This document shows positions 8,345 to 17,590 of a DNA stretch of 64,000 nucleotides, in pieces (position 1 is the stretch's first letter; every line of letters starts with the position of its first letter). The position numbers and the translations under genes are program-made. Below the pieces are notes generated by a model. That model was given only the letters and a program-made list of their open reading frames with translations. It searched no databases and had not been told where the DNA came from. The stretch lies in the NCBI GenBank assembly GCA_028694115.1, contig JAQUUB010000009.1, forward strand, positions 55,127 through 119,126. Direction: 5' to 3'. The DNA is from Lachnospiraceae bacterium. Lineage in GTDB: Bacteria > Bacillota_A > Clostridia > Lachnospirales > Lachnospiraceae.

Positions 8345-9399
8345 TACTTACCCCAGTTTTCTAATTCATATTTTAACGTGGAAAGGAGTTCCGATTCCGG
8401 AACCTTCTTAATAATTTCACCTTTTTTAATTAATAATCCTTCCGAAACACCACCAGCTATTCCTATATCTGCTTCTTTGGCTTCTCCTGGACCATTTACA
8501 GCGCAGCCCATTACGGCTACCTTAATGTCTAAATCAAATTCTTCCACCAGTTTTTCAGTCTGTTTTGCAAGATTGATCAGATTGATTTTTGTTCTCCCGC
8601 ATGTGGGACAAGAAACTACTTCTATGCCACCTTTTCTCAGTCCTAACGTTCTAAGAATTAATTTAGCTGAGCGGATTTCCTCAACGGGATCATCCGTAAG
8701 GGAAACACGTATGGTATCACCAATCCCCTGATGTAATATAATTCCTAGTCCAATACCTGATTTAATATTACCAGACGTAATGGTTCCCGATTCTGTGATT
8801 CCAACATGTAATGGGTAATTCATTTTTGGTGCCAGTAATTCGTGAGCCTTTACACACATTAAAACATCGGAAGATTTGATACTGACTACCAAATTATCAT
8901 AACCTAAATCCTCTATTATTTTAACCTTATCAAGAGCGCTTTCCAGGATTCCCTCTGCAGTCACTCCACCATATTTTTCTACTAGATTTTTTTCAAGTGA
9001 ACCGCTATTCACTCCGACTCTGATGGGTATATTTTTATCCTTAGCAACCTTAACAACTGCTGCAACTTTATCTATCCCTCCAATATTTCCTGGATTAATT
9101 CTAATTTTATCTGCACCAAATTCCATTGATGCAATTGCCATTTTATAATCAAAGTGAATATCTGCAACAATTGGTATATGAATTTGCTTTTTTATTTCTG
9201 CAATTGCTTTTGCCGCTTCCATAGTCGGAACTGTACACCGAATAATTTCGCAGCCTGCCTGCTCTAGTTTTATAATCTGTTCTACTGTAGCATTTACATC
9301 TTCCGTAGGAGTATTTGTCATAGACTGAATTAGAATAGGGTTCCCGCCACCGATACAACGATTACCTATTTGTACAACCTTTGTATAATCTCTATACAT
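8344..9399 (-). CDS. ispG: 4-hydroxy-3-methylbut-2-en-1-yl diphosphate synthase (IspG/GcpE)
   Basis: A [4Fe-4S] enzyme of 351 residues that carries out the penultimate step of the MEP isoprenoid pathway, turning ME-cPP into HMBPP. The N-terminal TIM barrel shows GNPILIQSMTNT and ADIHFDYKMA. The C-terminal cluster-binding part has SCPTCGRT near residue 266 and MGCAVNGPGEA near residue 300, which supply the three Cys ligands and the conserved Glu. It forms a two-gene unit with polC. The other MEP gene in the window is dxr. Confidence 0.96.
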   Translation of the reverse strand: MYRDYTKVVQIGNRCIGGGNPILIQSMTNTPTEDVNATVEQIIKLEQAGCEIIRCTVPTMEAAKAIAEIKKQIHIPIVADIHFDYKMAIASMEFGADKIRINPGNIGGIDKVAAVVKVAKDKNIPIRVGVNSGSLEKNLVEKYGGVTAEGILESALDKVKIIEDLGYDNLVVSIKSSDVLMCVKAHELLAPKMNYPLHVGITESGTITSGNIKSGIGLGIILHQGIGDTIRVSLTDDPVEEIRSAKLILRTLGLRKGGIEVVSCPTCGRTKINLINLAKQTEKLVEEFDLDIKVAVMGCAVNGPGEAKEADIGIAGGVSEGLLIKKGEIIKKVPESELLSTLKYELENWGK

Positions 9400-9460
9400 A
9401 ATTTTGCCTCATCTTTCTATCATTCTAAATTTTTCAAATAAATTAAAATACACTTATATC

Positions 9461-9489
9461 AGTCTATCATACCATTTTTTCAGTGTCAA
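9461..9489 (-). promoter_or_regulatory. Putative promoter of ispG-polC
   Basis: On the minus strand TTGACA (9489-9484) is followed 17 bases later by TAGACT (9466-9461). An overlapping TGGTATGAT extended -10 (TATGAT at 9471-9466) is an alternative. Either reading places the start about 60 bases upstream of ispG, after the Ig-like protein gene. Confidence 0.5.
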
Positions 9490-9513
9490 TTTGCACTAAA
9501 TCGCAGAAAATAA

Positions 9514-11538
9514 TTATAGTTCTTTCCATTTATGTATCTGGTTAGATGCTTGATCTGTAGCTTCTACATATACAGTCACTTTATCCAAATTCTTTACTAC
9601 ATATGAAAAAGTATGTTTTTTTTGGGCTGACATAACTTCTTTTCCATCGATTATTACAGAGCTGATAATATCTTGTTTATTTTCTAAATTAATAAAAATT
9701 TCCTTTCCCTTTCTAGAAATAGAAATGGTTGGTGGAATTCGATCAATTATAAATTCTGCTTTCTCCACTTTCTCATTTCCCATTTGATCCACCGCCTCTA
9801 TTTTTAATAGATATTTCCCCTGTTCTGTTACAATGAATTTTTCATCAAAATCCTTTCCATTTAAATATGCTCGATAGCGAATCATAGAATAGTCCGCTAA
9901 CATGCTCTGTAGACTATTAGCAAGAGAAAATTCCTTTAAATATTTTCCTTGATATTGTGAAAGACCCGAAATAGTAGGTGCTGATAAATCAATCGTAAAA
10001 TTAATACAAGCATTTGATTGGTTTTGATAAGTATCTTTTGCTTTTACTAAAACAGAATAATTTCCTTCTTCTTTTAAAGTAATAAGATTATTTTGAAAAG
10101 GAACTATGCTTTTAATGTTTCCATATTCGTCCATTCTGATTACTTGTTTTTGTATTGATGAGTTATCAAGGTGTTTATCTGATATAAGAATTTGTAAAGA
10201 AACTGGTTCTTGCTTTACTTCATAATTTGTGCAACCCGTAAATTGGATCATTGGTGCACGTTCATCGATTAGATAGAAATTAGTTTCACTTATTAATTGA
10301 TTACCTGCCAGATCTGAAACAACTACCTTTAAGAGATTCCCCTCCTGTTTGAATTGTGTTCGTTCAAGTTTTAAATTTTGTAGAATACTTTCTAACCCCT
10401 CTTGTATTTTTTCTTCACTCTCAAATATTCTTTGATTGTTAAAATAACATTCCATCTTTTCAATACCTGATTCATCGTCCAATGCATGTAATTGAATATT
10501 GATGATATCCTCTTCTTCACTAGTAATCATAGTTACCTCTGGACTTTCATCCTCTACCATAAATGATTCTAAGCATTGTATCCAAGGAGATTCATTACCA
10601 GCCAGGTCGATTGCTTTCGCATAGACATTCCCCTTAAAGCCTTTTGATAAAAAAAGCGTATCTCCCTTTTCTTTCATTTTTCCTTCATACTTAAAAACTA
10701 TTTTATCAATTCCGGACAAAGAATCTTCTGCTTTCACCTGTATTTCAATTTCATCATTTGACCTATATTGGTATTCACTAAATTCAGAATAATTTCCACC
10801 ACCAGCTAATTTAACAAAAAAACTGGGATTCGTTGGTTCACTACAATCGTAGCAGATTTTCGCAGGATACCCCCCCACTAAAATCTTTTCATTAACTGAA
10901 TTAATATAATAAACTTTAATACCATAATTACCTTCGTTAAAGTAGACAGTTTGACTTTTATTTCTAATATAGTACAATCGTTTTTCAATCTCATTTTCAA
11001 TTTCAATATAGGTATCATATGCTTGTGCGGCTTTCACTGTTAATTTTGGTTTTTTACCCCTAATATAGGTAATCCCATCTACTACCTTACCACCATCAGA
11101 TGCAAAGGTAGCCTTTGCATTTTGCTCTTCGAATATAACCGTATAGGCTCTTTCACCCTCGATTAGTGTTCTAATTTCCCCTGTTTGAATTTGATAACAA
11201 TAAAAAAGTATTTGATTCACTTCATACTCCCCACTATTAGAGGGAACCATTTCATATATTCCATTGGACACCGGATTAAGTGTACTAAATGTGACCCCTC
11301 CGTCGGTACTTAATCGAAATACAAAGCATTCTCCTTCTCTAAGCTCCTCATTATTCAAATAGAAATAAAGGGAATTCATGGTTTGAATTATCTCATTCTC
11401 ATCTTGAGTAATTACCATACCATTTTGATCTTTAATCACAACAGATGACTCTGTCGCATAAATTGTTTTTGTCTTAACTATCCCACAAAACAATGCAATA
11501 CTTATTAAAAACATAAACTGATATTTTTTATTTTTCAT
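9514..11538 (-). CDS. Secreted Ig-like/OmpL47-type repeat protein
   Basis: A protein of 674 residues with an N-terminal signal-like segment (hydrophobic residues about 8-22, then TIYA), so probably exported. The rest is a chain of beta-rich repeats. At least five show the closing motif of bacterial Ig-like modules: AIDLAGNESPW, VVSDLAGNQL, VKAKDTYQNQSN, EAVDQMGNEKVEKA and EATDQASNQ, each following a G-Y/L-x-x-V/I-x-A stretch, with IDRIPPTI-like linkers. No enzyme motif, LPXTG anchor or C-terminal membrane helix is seen. The start overlaps the end of the kinase gene by 11 bases, implying coupled translation. It may act as an extracellular ligand or partner of the kinase; that is inference. Confidence 0.7.
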   Translation of the reverse strand: MKNKKYQFMFLISIALFCGIVKTKTIYATESSVVIKDQNGMVITQDENEIIQTMNSLYFYLNNEELREGECFVFRLSTDGGVTFSTLNPVSNGIYEMVPSNSGEYEVNQILFYCYQIQTGEIRTLIEGERAYTVIFEEQNAKATFASDGGKVVDGITYIRGKKPKLTVKAAQAYDTYIEIENEIEKRLYYIRNKSQTVYFNEGNYGIKVYYINSVNEKILVGGYPAKICYDCSEPTNPSFFVKLAGGGNYSEFSEYQYRSNDEIEIQVKAEDSLSGIDKIVFKYEGKMKEKGDTLFLSKGFKGNVYAKAIDLAGNESPWIQCLESFMVEDESPEVTMITSEEEDIINIQLHALDDESGIEKMECYFNNQRIFESEEKIQEGLESILQNLKLERTQFKQEGNLLKVVVSDLAGNQLISETNFYLIDERAPMIQFTGCTNYEVKQEPVSLQILISDKHLDNSSIQKQVIRMDEYGNIKSIVPFQNNLITLKEEGNYSVLVKAKDTYQNQSNACINFTIDLSAPTISGLSQYQGKYLKEFSLANSLQSMLADYSMIRYRAYLNGKDFDEKFIVTEQGKYLLKIEAVDQMGNEKVEKAEFIIDRIPPTISISRKGKEIFINLENKQDIISSVIIDGKEVMSAQKKHTFSYVVKNLDKVTVYVEATDQASNQIHKWKEL

Positions 11539-13435
11539 ACTTGTTTTTCTCCCTTTCCTTCATTCTACGACTAATTTTAAGAAAATTTTGATTATCCATA
11601 ATATTCTCAAATTTTAGTAATTGAATATAAATCTTTTCAATTTCGCTTTCTCTAGCATTTTTATCTAATAAAAAATTTAAGTGTTCTATATAAAGATCTG
11701 CCCCACTTTCTGGATGTTCCTTTTCCCACTCTCTATAGCAGGCTTCTGCCTTTTCTTTTTCTCCCATTTCCTGATACATATATGCCATATCAGAAAGTTT
11801 TCTTTGATAAACAGACTCTTCCTTCACTCCTTCACAACTAAATAATTCTTTGCTATATTGGATTGATTTTCTATAATATTCATTCCTAAGCTTGCTATCT
11901 CTTTTACCAAGCATGCGATAAATCGTAGATAACATTGTTAATGATTCCTTTTGGTATATTTCTTTATCTTCCCCTTGATAAATTCCAAGCATTTTTTGTT
12001 GTTCCATAAGTAGTTCAATAGCCGTAAATAATCCTTTCGGCAATTCCTCCTCATACATCATGTATATATCTGCAATACTTTGACTGTTTTTGATTTTTTG
12101 CGAGAGATTCGCGAGATTTTGATTCATTTCACTGAATTCAATAAGAGTTTTTTGTAAATCTTGTTTCTCCCAATTAAAACTTAATAGGATTTCACAAATA
12201 GATTGATAATAATAAGCTTCTGCTTGATAGGCCTCCCCCGACTTTTCAAAAAATCCATTTGCTTTATAGTAATCTTTTAAATCATAAAAGCTCAAAATAC
12301 CTAATTCATAAAAAATTTCAGGGTTTTTTTCTGATTCTAATAGTCCTCTATCTTCATACTCCTCCATTTTTTGAATTAGTTCCTTAAATTCATGTTCCCT
12401 TTGATAAAGTCTTATTAATTTCTGATATGCTAGTTTATTCGTTGAATCATATTCTGTAATCAGTATTTCATATCCCAAAGAAGCTTCAACAATATTACCA
12501 TCCAGAAATTTTGCATCACTTTCTTCTAATAATCGTTGATACTCGACTTGCTTCATATCATCACGTTCTTTACTAATTTGAGATCCATAAAAAATGGAAA
12601 TTGCAATTAAAATTGTAAGAAATGCAATTAAAAAAATTATCACTTTTTTCTTTTTATTAGTCTCTAAATTATTTAGCTCTTGCTGTAGCATTCTCATATC
12701 TTGTATTCTTTGATCTGGATTCTTTACGATACACTTCTTAATTACTTTTTCCCATGCTCCCATTCCTCTCCAATTAATGAACGTCTTTTTTTCAAGAAAA
12801 CTTTTCTGCGGTCTTTCGCCAATTAAGCATTGATAAAGAGTAATTCCTAAACTATAAATATCACTTCTCTCGTCAACATAACCCTGATATTGTTCTGGCG
12901 CACAATATCCCTTTGTACCATAGGTAACGCATTTTTTATTCGATAACGTGCGTTCAATTGTTGATCCAAAATCAATTAATTGCACCTTACCGTCAGGTTT
13001 TATAATTACATTTGAAGGTTTCATATCGCCATAAATAATGGGTGGATCTAGATGATGTAAATAATTCAAAGTATCTACTAGTTCAAATGCAATCCTTAGC
13101 ACTTCTTTTGCTGGAAGCTTCTGCTGTGTCTTTAGTAGCTCTTTCAGTGATGTCCCCTCAATATAATCCATAATAACAATTACAGCGTTTTTATCACAAA
13201 AAGCATCTACAATTCTTGGCAGATTTCTATGTTGGGCTCGTCTCAATAGCATGATTTCTGCTCTAATTGACTTCTTATCATAGATTTCCGTATCTTTGTG
13301 TATCCTGATTTCTTTCGCTGCCCACTTGATATGTAATTTTTGATCTATCGCCAGATAAACTGTACTCATACCACCACTACCAATCACTCTATCAAGCAGA
13401 TATTTATCTCCCAATAGTCTCTTTTCTTCTTGCAA
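11528..13435 (-). CDS. Transmembrane Ser/Thr protein kinase with C-terminal TPR-like region
   Basis: A protein of 635 residues. The Hanks-type kinase domain (about 1-260) has a glycine loop IGSGGMSTVY (18-27), catalytic Lys41, the loop YGDMKPSN near 135, DFGS near 155 and CAPEQY near 172. The usual HRD Arg is replaced by Gly, making it a non-RD type seen in clostridial kinases. One membrane helix follows (about 262-282), then some 350 helical residues with TPR-like repeats, predicted outside the cell. It starts with TTG after AGGTGG. There are no PASTA domains, so it is not PrkC. It is co-expressed with the secreted Ig-like protein downstream. Confidence 0.85.
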   Translation of the reverse strand: MQEEKRLLGDKYLLDRVIGSGGMSTVYLAIDQKLHIKWAAKEIRIHKDTEIYDKKSIRAEIMLLRRAQHRNLPRIVDAFCDKNAVIVIMDYIEGTSLKELLKTQQKLPAKEVLRIAFELVDTLNYLHHLDPPIIYGDMKPSNVIIKPDGKVQLIDFGSTIERTLSNKKCVTYGTKGYCAPEQYQGYVDERSDIYSLGITLYQCLIGERPQKSFLEKKTFINWRGMGAWEKVIKKCIVKNPDQRIQDMRMLQQELNNLETNKKKKVIIFLIAFLTILIAISIFYGSQISKERDDMKQVEYQRLLEESDAKFLDGNIVEASLGYEILITEYDSTNKLAYQKLIRLYQREHEFKELIQKMEEYEDRGLLESEKNPEIFYELGILSFYDLKDYYKANGFFEKSGEAYQAEAYYYQSICEILLSFNWEKQDLQKTLIEFSEMNQNLANLSQKIKNSQSIADIYMMYEEELPKGLFTAIELLMEQQKMLGIYQGEDKEIYQKESLTMLSTIYRMLGKRDSKLRNEYYRKSIQYSKELFSCEGVKEESVYQRKLSDMAYMYQEMGEKEKAEACYREWEKEHPESGADLYIEHLNFLLDKNARESEIEKIYIQLLKFENIMDNQNFLKISRRMKEREKNKYEK

Positions 13436-13516
13436 TGACCCACCTGCCTATCCTATATGAAATTAAATTTTGGAAATATCGATGATGAATATCATCTCTT
13501 AGAATTGTGTAATAAT

Positions 13517-13544
13517 CTTATATCAAATAAACTTACCTTGTCAA
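13517..13544 (-). promoter_or_regulatory. Putative promoter of the kinase operon
   Basis: On the minus strand a consensus TTGACA (13544-13539) lies 16 bases from TATAAG (13522-13517). Transcription would start about 75 bases upstream of the kinase TTG start. Confidence 0.65.
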
Positions 13545-13565
13545 TCACTATTTCTTAATAATAAA

Positions 13566-13612
13566 ACAAAAAGTTTTGCAATTGTATACAAATCCTTACA
13601 ACAATTGCAAAA
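13566..13612 (-). terminator. Intrinsic terminator after rseP
   Basis: On the minus strand a perfect 12-bp stem (TTTTGCAATTGT / ACAATTGCAAAA) with a 15-base loop is followed by CTTTTTGTTTTATT. It closes the pyrH-to-rseP operon ahead of the kinase promoter. Confidence 0.8.
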
Positions 13613-13647
13613 CCACTTTATCCTTAAACAGCAGTGTTTAACACTTT

Positions 13648-14682
13648 TTATCTAAAAAATTTCGAAATATCATTGAACATAATAAATACCATCAAAGCCA
13701 TCAAGGCCATCAAGCCTACAAAATGTACCATTCCTTCTTTTTGAGGATCAACTCGCTTCCTTCTAATTGCCTCAATGATTAAAAATACAAGGCGCCCTCC
13801 ATCTAAAGCTGGCAAAGGAAGTAAATTCATAACTCCAAGGTTGGCAGTTAACAAAATTGCAATATTCATCATGTTTAACCATACATAATATGCCCCGTCT
13901 GTCTTGGATGCATCATATACATCACCTACTACCTTTGCAACACCAACCGGACCTGAAATATCATCCCTGCTTACCTTTCCAGAGACTAACATTCCAAGAC
14001 TTTTAAAGGTAATAGTAATCCAATACTTTACTTCATAAGCACTGTATTGAATTACTTGCAAAGGATTTCCCTTTACGCGTCCTATGGAACCATTAAACCC
14101 AAATAAATATCTTCCTTCTTCTTTATTATATTGAGGTGTCAAAGTTGTTTGATAGTTTTTCCCATCTCTTTTATAGGTTACTTCAACCGAATTTCCCTCA
14201 TGAAATTGTGTATACATACTAATTTCACGATAAACATTAATTTTTGAATGATCTAATTTCACAATTTGATCCCCAGCCTGAATACCTGCTTGTGATGCTG
14301 GATATCCTTCCATCACATCTGCAATAATAGGAGCATCATAGCCCATGCTTCCAATCACAAAAAGAGATAGAAAAAAAGCTAAGATAAAATTGAAAATAGG
14401 TCCTGCTGCAACCGTTGCTATTCTTCCCCACACACTTACATTTGGAAATGCGGTAGAAGAATCTGAAATCCCATCCTCTCCCTCAAACATACACGCACCA
14501 CCAAATGGTAATAATTTCAATGAATATTTCGTACCATTTCTTGTGAATCCACAAATTGTAGGACCTAACCCTAGACTAAATTCTACAACACCAATTCCAT
14601 TCTTTTTTCCCAACAAAAAGTGTCCCATTTCATGCACTAATATAATTACAGTAAAAATAATTAGAAATAAAAAAATTTTCAA
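13648..14682 (-). CDS. rseP: RseP/RasP site-2 intramembrane metalloprotease
   Basis: An integral membrane zinc protease of 344 residues that cuts substrates inside the membrane. It shows HEMGHF (the HExxH zinc site) in the first membrane helix, one PDZ domain in the middle (GYPASQAGIQAGDQIVKLD) and NLLPLPALDGGRL, which supplies the third zinc ligand. The TTG at 14682 is preferred because it gives the family-typical short N-terminus beginning KIFLFLIIFTVIIL and follows the dxr stop and an AGGTGG. Another TTG at 14730 would add 16 basic residues and overlap dxr. It is the last gene of the operon. Confidence 0.9.
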   Translation of the reverse strand: MKIFLFLIIFTVIILVHEMGHFLLGKKNGIGVVEFSLGLGPTICGFTRNGTKYSLKLLPFGGACMFEGEDGISDSSTAFPNVSVWGRIATVAAGPIFNFILAFFLSLFVIGSMGYDAPIIADVMEGYPASQAGIQAGDQIVKLDHSKINVYREISMYTQFHEGNSVEVTYKRDGKNYQTTLTPQYNKEEGRYLFGFNGSIGRVKGNPLQVIQYSAYEVKYWITITFKSLGMLVSGKVSRDDISGPVGVAKVVGDVYDASKTDGAYYVWLNMMNIAILLTANLGVMNLLPLPALDGGRLVFLIIEAIRRKRVDPQKEGMVHFVGLMALMALMVFIMFNDISKFFR

Positions 14683-14683
14683 A

Positions 14684-15826
14684 CTACCACCTACTCTCGA
14701 TAAAATCGTATGTTTCCTTTTCTGTTGCAAGGATCTGTTCTATATTTGGATTAGCTGATACCTTATGGTTCTTCATTGCACCTTCTATAATTTCTGGTAT
14801 TTGTAAGAACTTTATCTGATGCTTTAGCAATAATTTAACTGCCATTTCATTGGCTGCATTAAAGACAGTAGGCATTGTTCCACCAGTTCTAGCAGATTCA
14901 TAAGCTAGTTTTAATCCGGTAAACGTTTCTATATCTGGTTTCTCAAAAGTTAAATTTGCCAAATCATAAAAATCAAGGCGCCTGCCCCTTAGAAATCTTC
15001 TGTCTGGGTAAAACAAAGCATACTGAATAGGAAGTTTCATATCTGGTACACCTAATTGAGCTATCACAGCCCCGTCCACATACTCAACCATAGAATGAAT
15101 AATACTCTGAGGATGGACTACAACCTGAATATCCTCTAGTGACACATCAAAGAGCCACCTTGCTTCCATTACCTCAAGTCCCTTGTTAACAAGACTTGCA
15201 GAATCAATGGTCACCTTTTGGCCCATTGACCAGTTTGGATGTTTTAAGGCATCTTCTACACTCATTGTATCCAATTCTTTTCTCGTTCTTCCTCGAAATG
15301 GTCCACCTGAGGCAGTTAACAGTATTTTATTAATCTGTTGTCTATTTTCTCCATTCATTGATTGAAAAATAGCACTATGTTCACTATCTACCGGTAAAAT
15401 AGATACTCCTTTTTCGGTTGCAAGCTTCATAATAATGTGTCCGGCCGTAACTAGTGTTTCTTTATTTGCAAGAGCAATATCTTTTCCAGCCTCAATCGCT
15501 GCAATCGTAGGTTTAATTCCTATCATTCCCACAATGGCAGTTACTAATACTTGTGAATCCTTATGCACACTTACTTCCGTTAAGCCTTCCATACCACTAA
15601 CTACTTTCACTGAAAGATCTTTTACTCTTTCTTGCAAATCATGTGCAGCTTTCTCATCCCACATGGCCACAAGCTTTGGATGAAACTCTCTAATTTGCTC
15701 CTCCATCAATGTGACATTTGTTCCTGCTGCTAATGCAACAACCTGTAAATCACTATTCTCTCGAACAATATCAAGTGTCTGGGTTCCAATGGATCCTGTA
15801 GAACCTAGAATTGCAATTTTCTTCAT
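14684..15826 (-). CDS. dxr: 1-deoxy-D-xylulose 5-phosphate reductoisomerase
   Basis: An NADPH-dependent enzyme of 380 residues that makes MEP from DXP, the second step of the MEP pathway. The N-terminal Rossmann motif IAILGSTGSIGTQTL is clear. The active-site stretch PVDSEHSAIFQ and the catalytic loop (LTASGGPFRG, LKHPNWSMGQKVTIDSASLVNKGLE) are intact. The ATG at 15826 has AGGAG just upstream; an in-frame ATG at 15850 would fall at the edge of the 123-bp repeat and is less likely. The repeat separates dxr from cdsA. Confidence 0.95.
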   Translation of the reverse strand: MKKIAILGSTGSIGTQTLDIVRENSDLQVVALAAGTNVTLMEEQIREFHPKLVAMWDEKAAHDLQERVKDLSVKVVSGMEGLTEVSVHKDSQVLVTAIVGMIGIKPTIAAIEAGKDIALANKETLVTAGHIIMKLATEKGVSILPVDSEHSAIFQSMNGENRQQINKILLTASGGPFRGRTRKELDTMSVEDALKHPNWSMGQKVTIDSASLVNKGLEVMEARWLFDVSLEDIQVVVHPQSIIHSMVEYVDGAVIAQLGVPDMKLPIQYALFYPDRRFLRGRRLDFYDLANLTFEKPDIETFTGLKLAYESARTGGTMPTVFNAANEMAVKLLLKHQIKFLQIPEIIEGAMKNHKVSANPNIEQILATEKETYDFIESRW

Positions 15827-15848
15827 AAGTCTCCTATCTAATTCAATC

Positions 15849-15971
15849 ATGCCGCTACAGCAGGCACAAATAATTAATGAGAAGAAGGCGCTTGCGACTT
15901 CTTCAGGTGTGAGATTTAGTAATTCTTAGGAGCTGTATTTTTGCTCCTTAGAATTAGTTCTCACACTTCAC
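15849..15971 (-). repeat. 123-bp triple-hairpin intergenic repeat, copy 1
   Basis: This aligns without gaps over its full 123 bases to 51458-51580, same orientation. Hairpin A is about 15851-15865 (GCCGC/GCGGC type, with a bulged A here). Hairpin B is 15881-15904 (GAAGAAG...CTTCTTC). Hairpin C is about 15908-15966 (GTGTGAGA...TCTCACAC enclosing AATTCT..AGGAG with CTCCTTAGAATT). It fills the whole cdsA-dxr gap and its end overlaps the cdsA TGA stop. There is no coding potential. The strand is given as that of the surrounding transcription. Confidence 0.9.
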
Positions 15972-16789
15972 ATAAAAAGAACTGCCAAAATATATATCAT
16001 AGGTGCAGTTACTATTACACTATCGAATCGGTCAAGTATCCCTCCATGACCCGGTATTAAGTTGCCAAAGTCTTTAATACTATGATTTCTTTTTAATGCC
16101 GATGCCGTCAAATCGCCAATCTGTGAAACAACTGCACCAATACCTCCTATACATACAAAGATACCAATAATAACAAAATCCAAAGATCTTATTTGCGTTA
16201 ATGCGTACCCATATAAACCACCTACAAGTGCAGATCCAACTACCCCACCAATTGCTCCTTCTATTGATTTTTTTGGTGAGAGTTTTGGTGCAAGCTTGTG
16301 TTTACCAATAAGCATCCCTACACAATAAGCACAAGTGTCACAAATCCACGAGCTAATAAAGATAAGCCAAACAAGATAATTCCCATCTGTATACATTCTT
16401 GTTAAATAAATAAATGATAACATGACTGGAATATAGAGCACTCCAAAAACAGTTGACATCATATAACTGGAATGGAATCTAGGATAGTTAAACACATATA
16501 CAAACATTGTAGCAATTAATATACCAATCAATAACAGAAATAATCTCTGCGCATCAAAATCAAGTAAAAGTAGTCCATAATAAATCATTGTACCTATATA
16601 TCCTATAAATTCCAAACAATTAATTCTATTTTCTTTTTCTTCATCTGGTTTGACTGCACGATAAAATTCGAATTGACCTACTAATGAAATACCTAGAAGT
16701 AATCCCCACAATATCAAATCTCCCTGTAATAAGGAAAAAGCCAAAACAATTACCAGCACAATACTACTCATTAATCTGGTCTTAAACAT
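15968..16789 (-). CDS. cdsA: Phosphatidate cytidylyltransferase
   Basis: A polytopic membrane enzyme of 273 residues that makes CDP-diacylglycerol from phosphatidic acid and CTP. The C-terminal family signature is clear: SALKRNHSIKDFGNLIPGHGG and ILDRFDS, with CVGMLIGKHKLAPKLSPKKSIEG before it. About seven membrane helices are visible. The stop codon lies inside the end of the 123-bp repeat. Gene order uppS-cdsA-dxr is the conserved one. Confidence 0.95.
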   Translation of the reverse strand: MFKTRLMSSIVLVIVLAFSLLQGDLILWGLLLGISLVGQFEFYRAVKPDEEKENRINCLEFIGYIGTMIYYGLLLLDFDAQRLFLLLIGILIATMFVYVFNYPRFHSSYMMSTVFGVLYIPVMLSFIYLTRMYTDGNYLVWLIFISSWICDTCAYCVGMLIGKHKLAPKLSPKKSIEGAIGGVVGSALVGGLYGYALTQIRSLDFVIIGIFVCIGGIGAVVSQIGDLTASALKRNHSIKDFGNLIPGHGGILDRFDSVIVTAPMIYILAVLFM

Positions 16790-16804
16790 AGGTATACTCC
16801 TTTA

Positions 16805-17521
16805 CTATTTTACTCCGCCGTATCTTCTATCTCTATTATTATATGCTTCTACTGCCTTCATCAATTCATCTTTAGAAAAATCAGGCCAATGAACGTCACA
16901 AAAATAAAGTTCTGCATAAGCAAGCTGCCAGCATAAAAAATTTGATAATCTCTGTTCCCCACTAGTACGTATCAACAAATCCGGATCGGGCATTCCATTT
17001 GTATCTAAATATTCTTCAAACACTTCTTTTGTAATCGTATCACTTAAAAGCTTATTACTATTTTTATCAATAATTATATGATTCACTGCACGTAGAATTT
17101 CATCCCTACTTCCATAATTTAATGCTACCTGAAAATGTAATCCATCATTTTGTGCAGTTGCTTCTTCAAGTTCAGCAATTCTTAACTGTAAGTCCTCATC
17201 AAGCCCAGACTTATCTCCTATTACTTTCACACACATATTATTTTTTGCAGCTGTTTTTAAACATGTTTTCATATAACTTCTTAAAAGTTTCATAAGCGCT
17301 GATATTTCATCATCAGGTCTTGACCAATTCTCCGTTGAAAATGCATATACCGTCAGATAATTAATTCCCATTTTATAAGCTTCTTCACAAATGACTTCTA
17401 CATTTTTACTACCGGCAGAATGTCCATAATTTCTAGGCATCCCCTTGGCTTTTGCCCACCTGCCATTTCCATCTAGAATTATCGCTACATGATTAGGAAT
17501 TTTTAAATTCATTCCATCCAT
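16805..17521 (-). CDS. uppS: Undecaprenyl diphosphate synthase
   Basis: A cis-prenyltransferase of 238 residues that makes the C55 lipid carrier precursor for cell wall synthesis. Motifs: NHVAIILDGNGRWAKAKG (catalytic Asp near residue 18), TVYAFSTENWSRP, and RTSGEQRLSNFLCWQLAYAELYF. The ATG at 17521 is chosen for the GGAGG site 11 bases upstream; the frame stays open upstream to 17572, but that part contains the frr-uppS hairpin and is unlikely to be translated. Confidence 0.95.
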   Translation of the reverse strand: MDGMNLKIPNHVAIILDGNGRWAKAKGMPRNYGHSAGSKNVEVICEEAYKMGINYLTVYAFSTENWSRPDDEISALMKLLRSYMKTCLKTAAKNNMCVKVIGDKSGLDEDLQLRIAELEEATAQNDGLHFQVALNYGSRDEILRAVNHIIIDKNSNKLLSDTITKEVFEEYLDTNGMPDPDLLIRTSGEQRLSNFLCWQLAYAELYFCDVHWPDFSKDELMKAVEAYNNRDRRYGGVK

Positions 17522-17546
17522 AAGATTCACTTCCTCCAAAACCACA

Positions 17547-17569
17547 AGAAACACGAAATTCGTGTTTCT
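17547..17569. other. Perfect hairpin between frr and uppS
   Basis: An 11-bp inverted repeat (AGAAACACGAA / TTCGTGTTTCT) with a one-base centre, so realistically a 9-bp stem with a short loop. There is no T tract on either side, so it is not an obvious terminator. It ends ten bases before the uppS ribosome site and could stabilise or process the mRNA. Confidence 0.5.
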
Positions 17570-17590
17570 CATCAGATCGCATTCTGCGTT

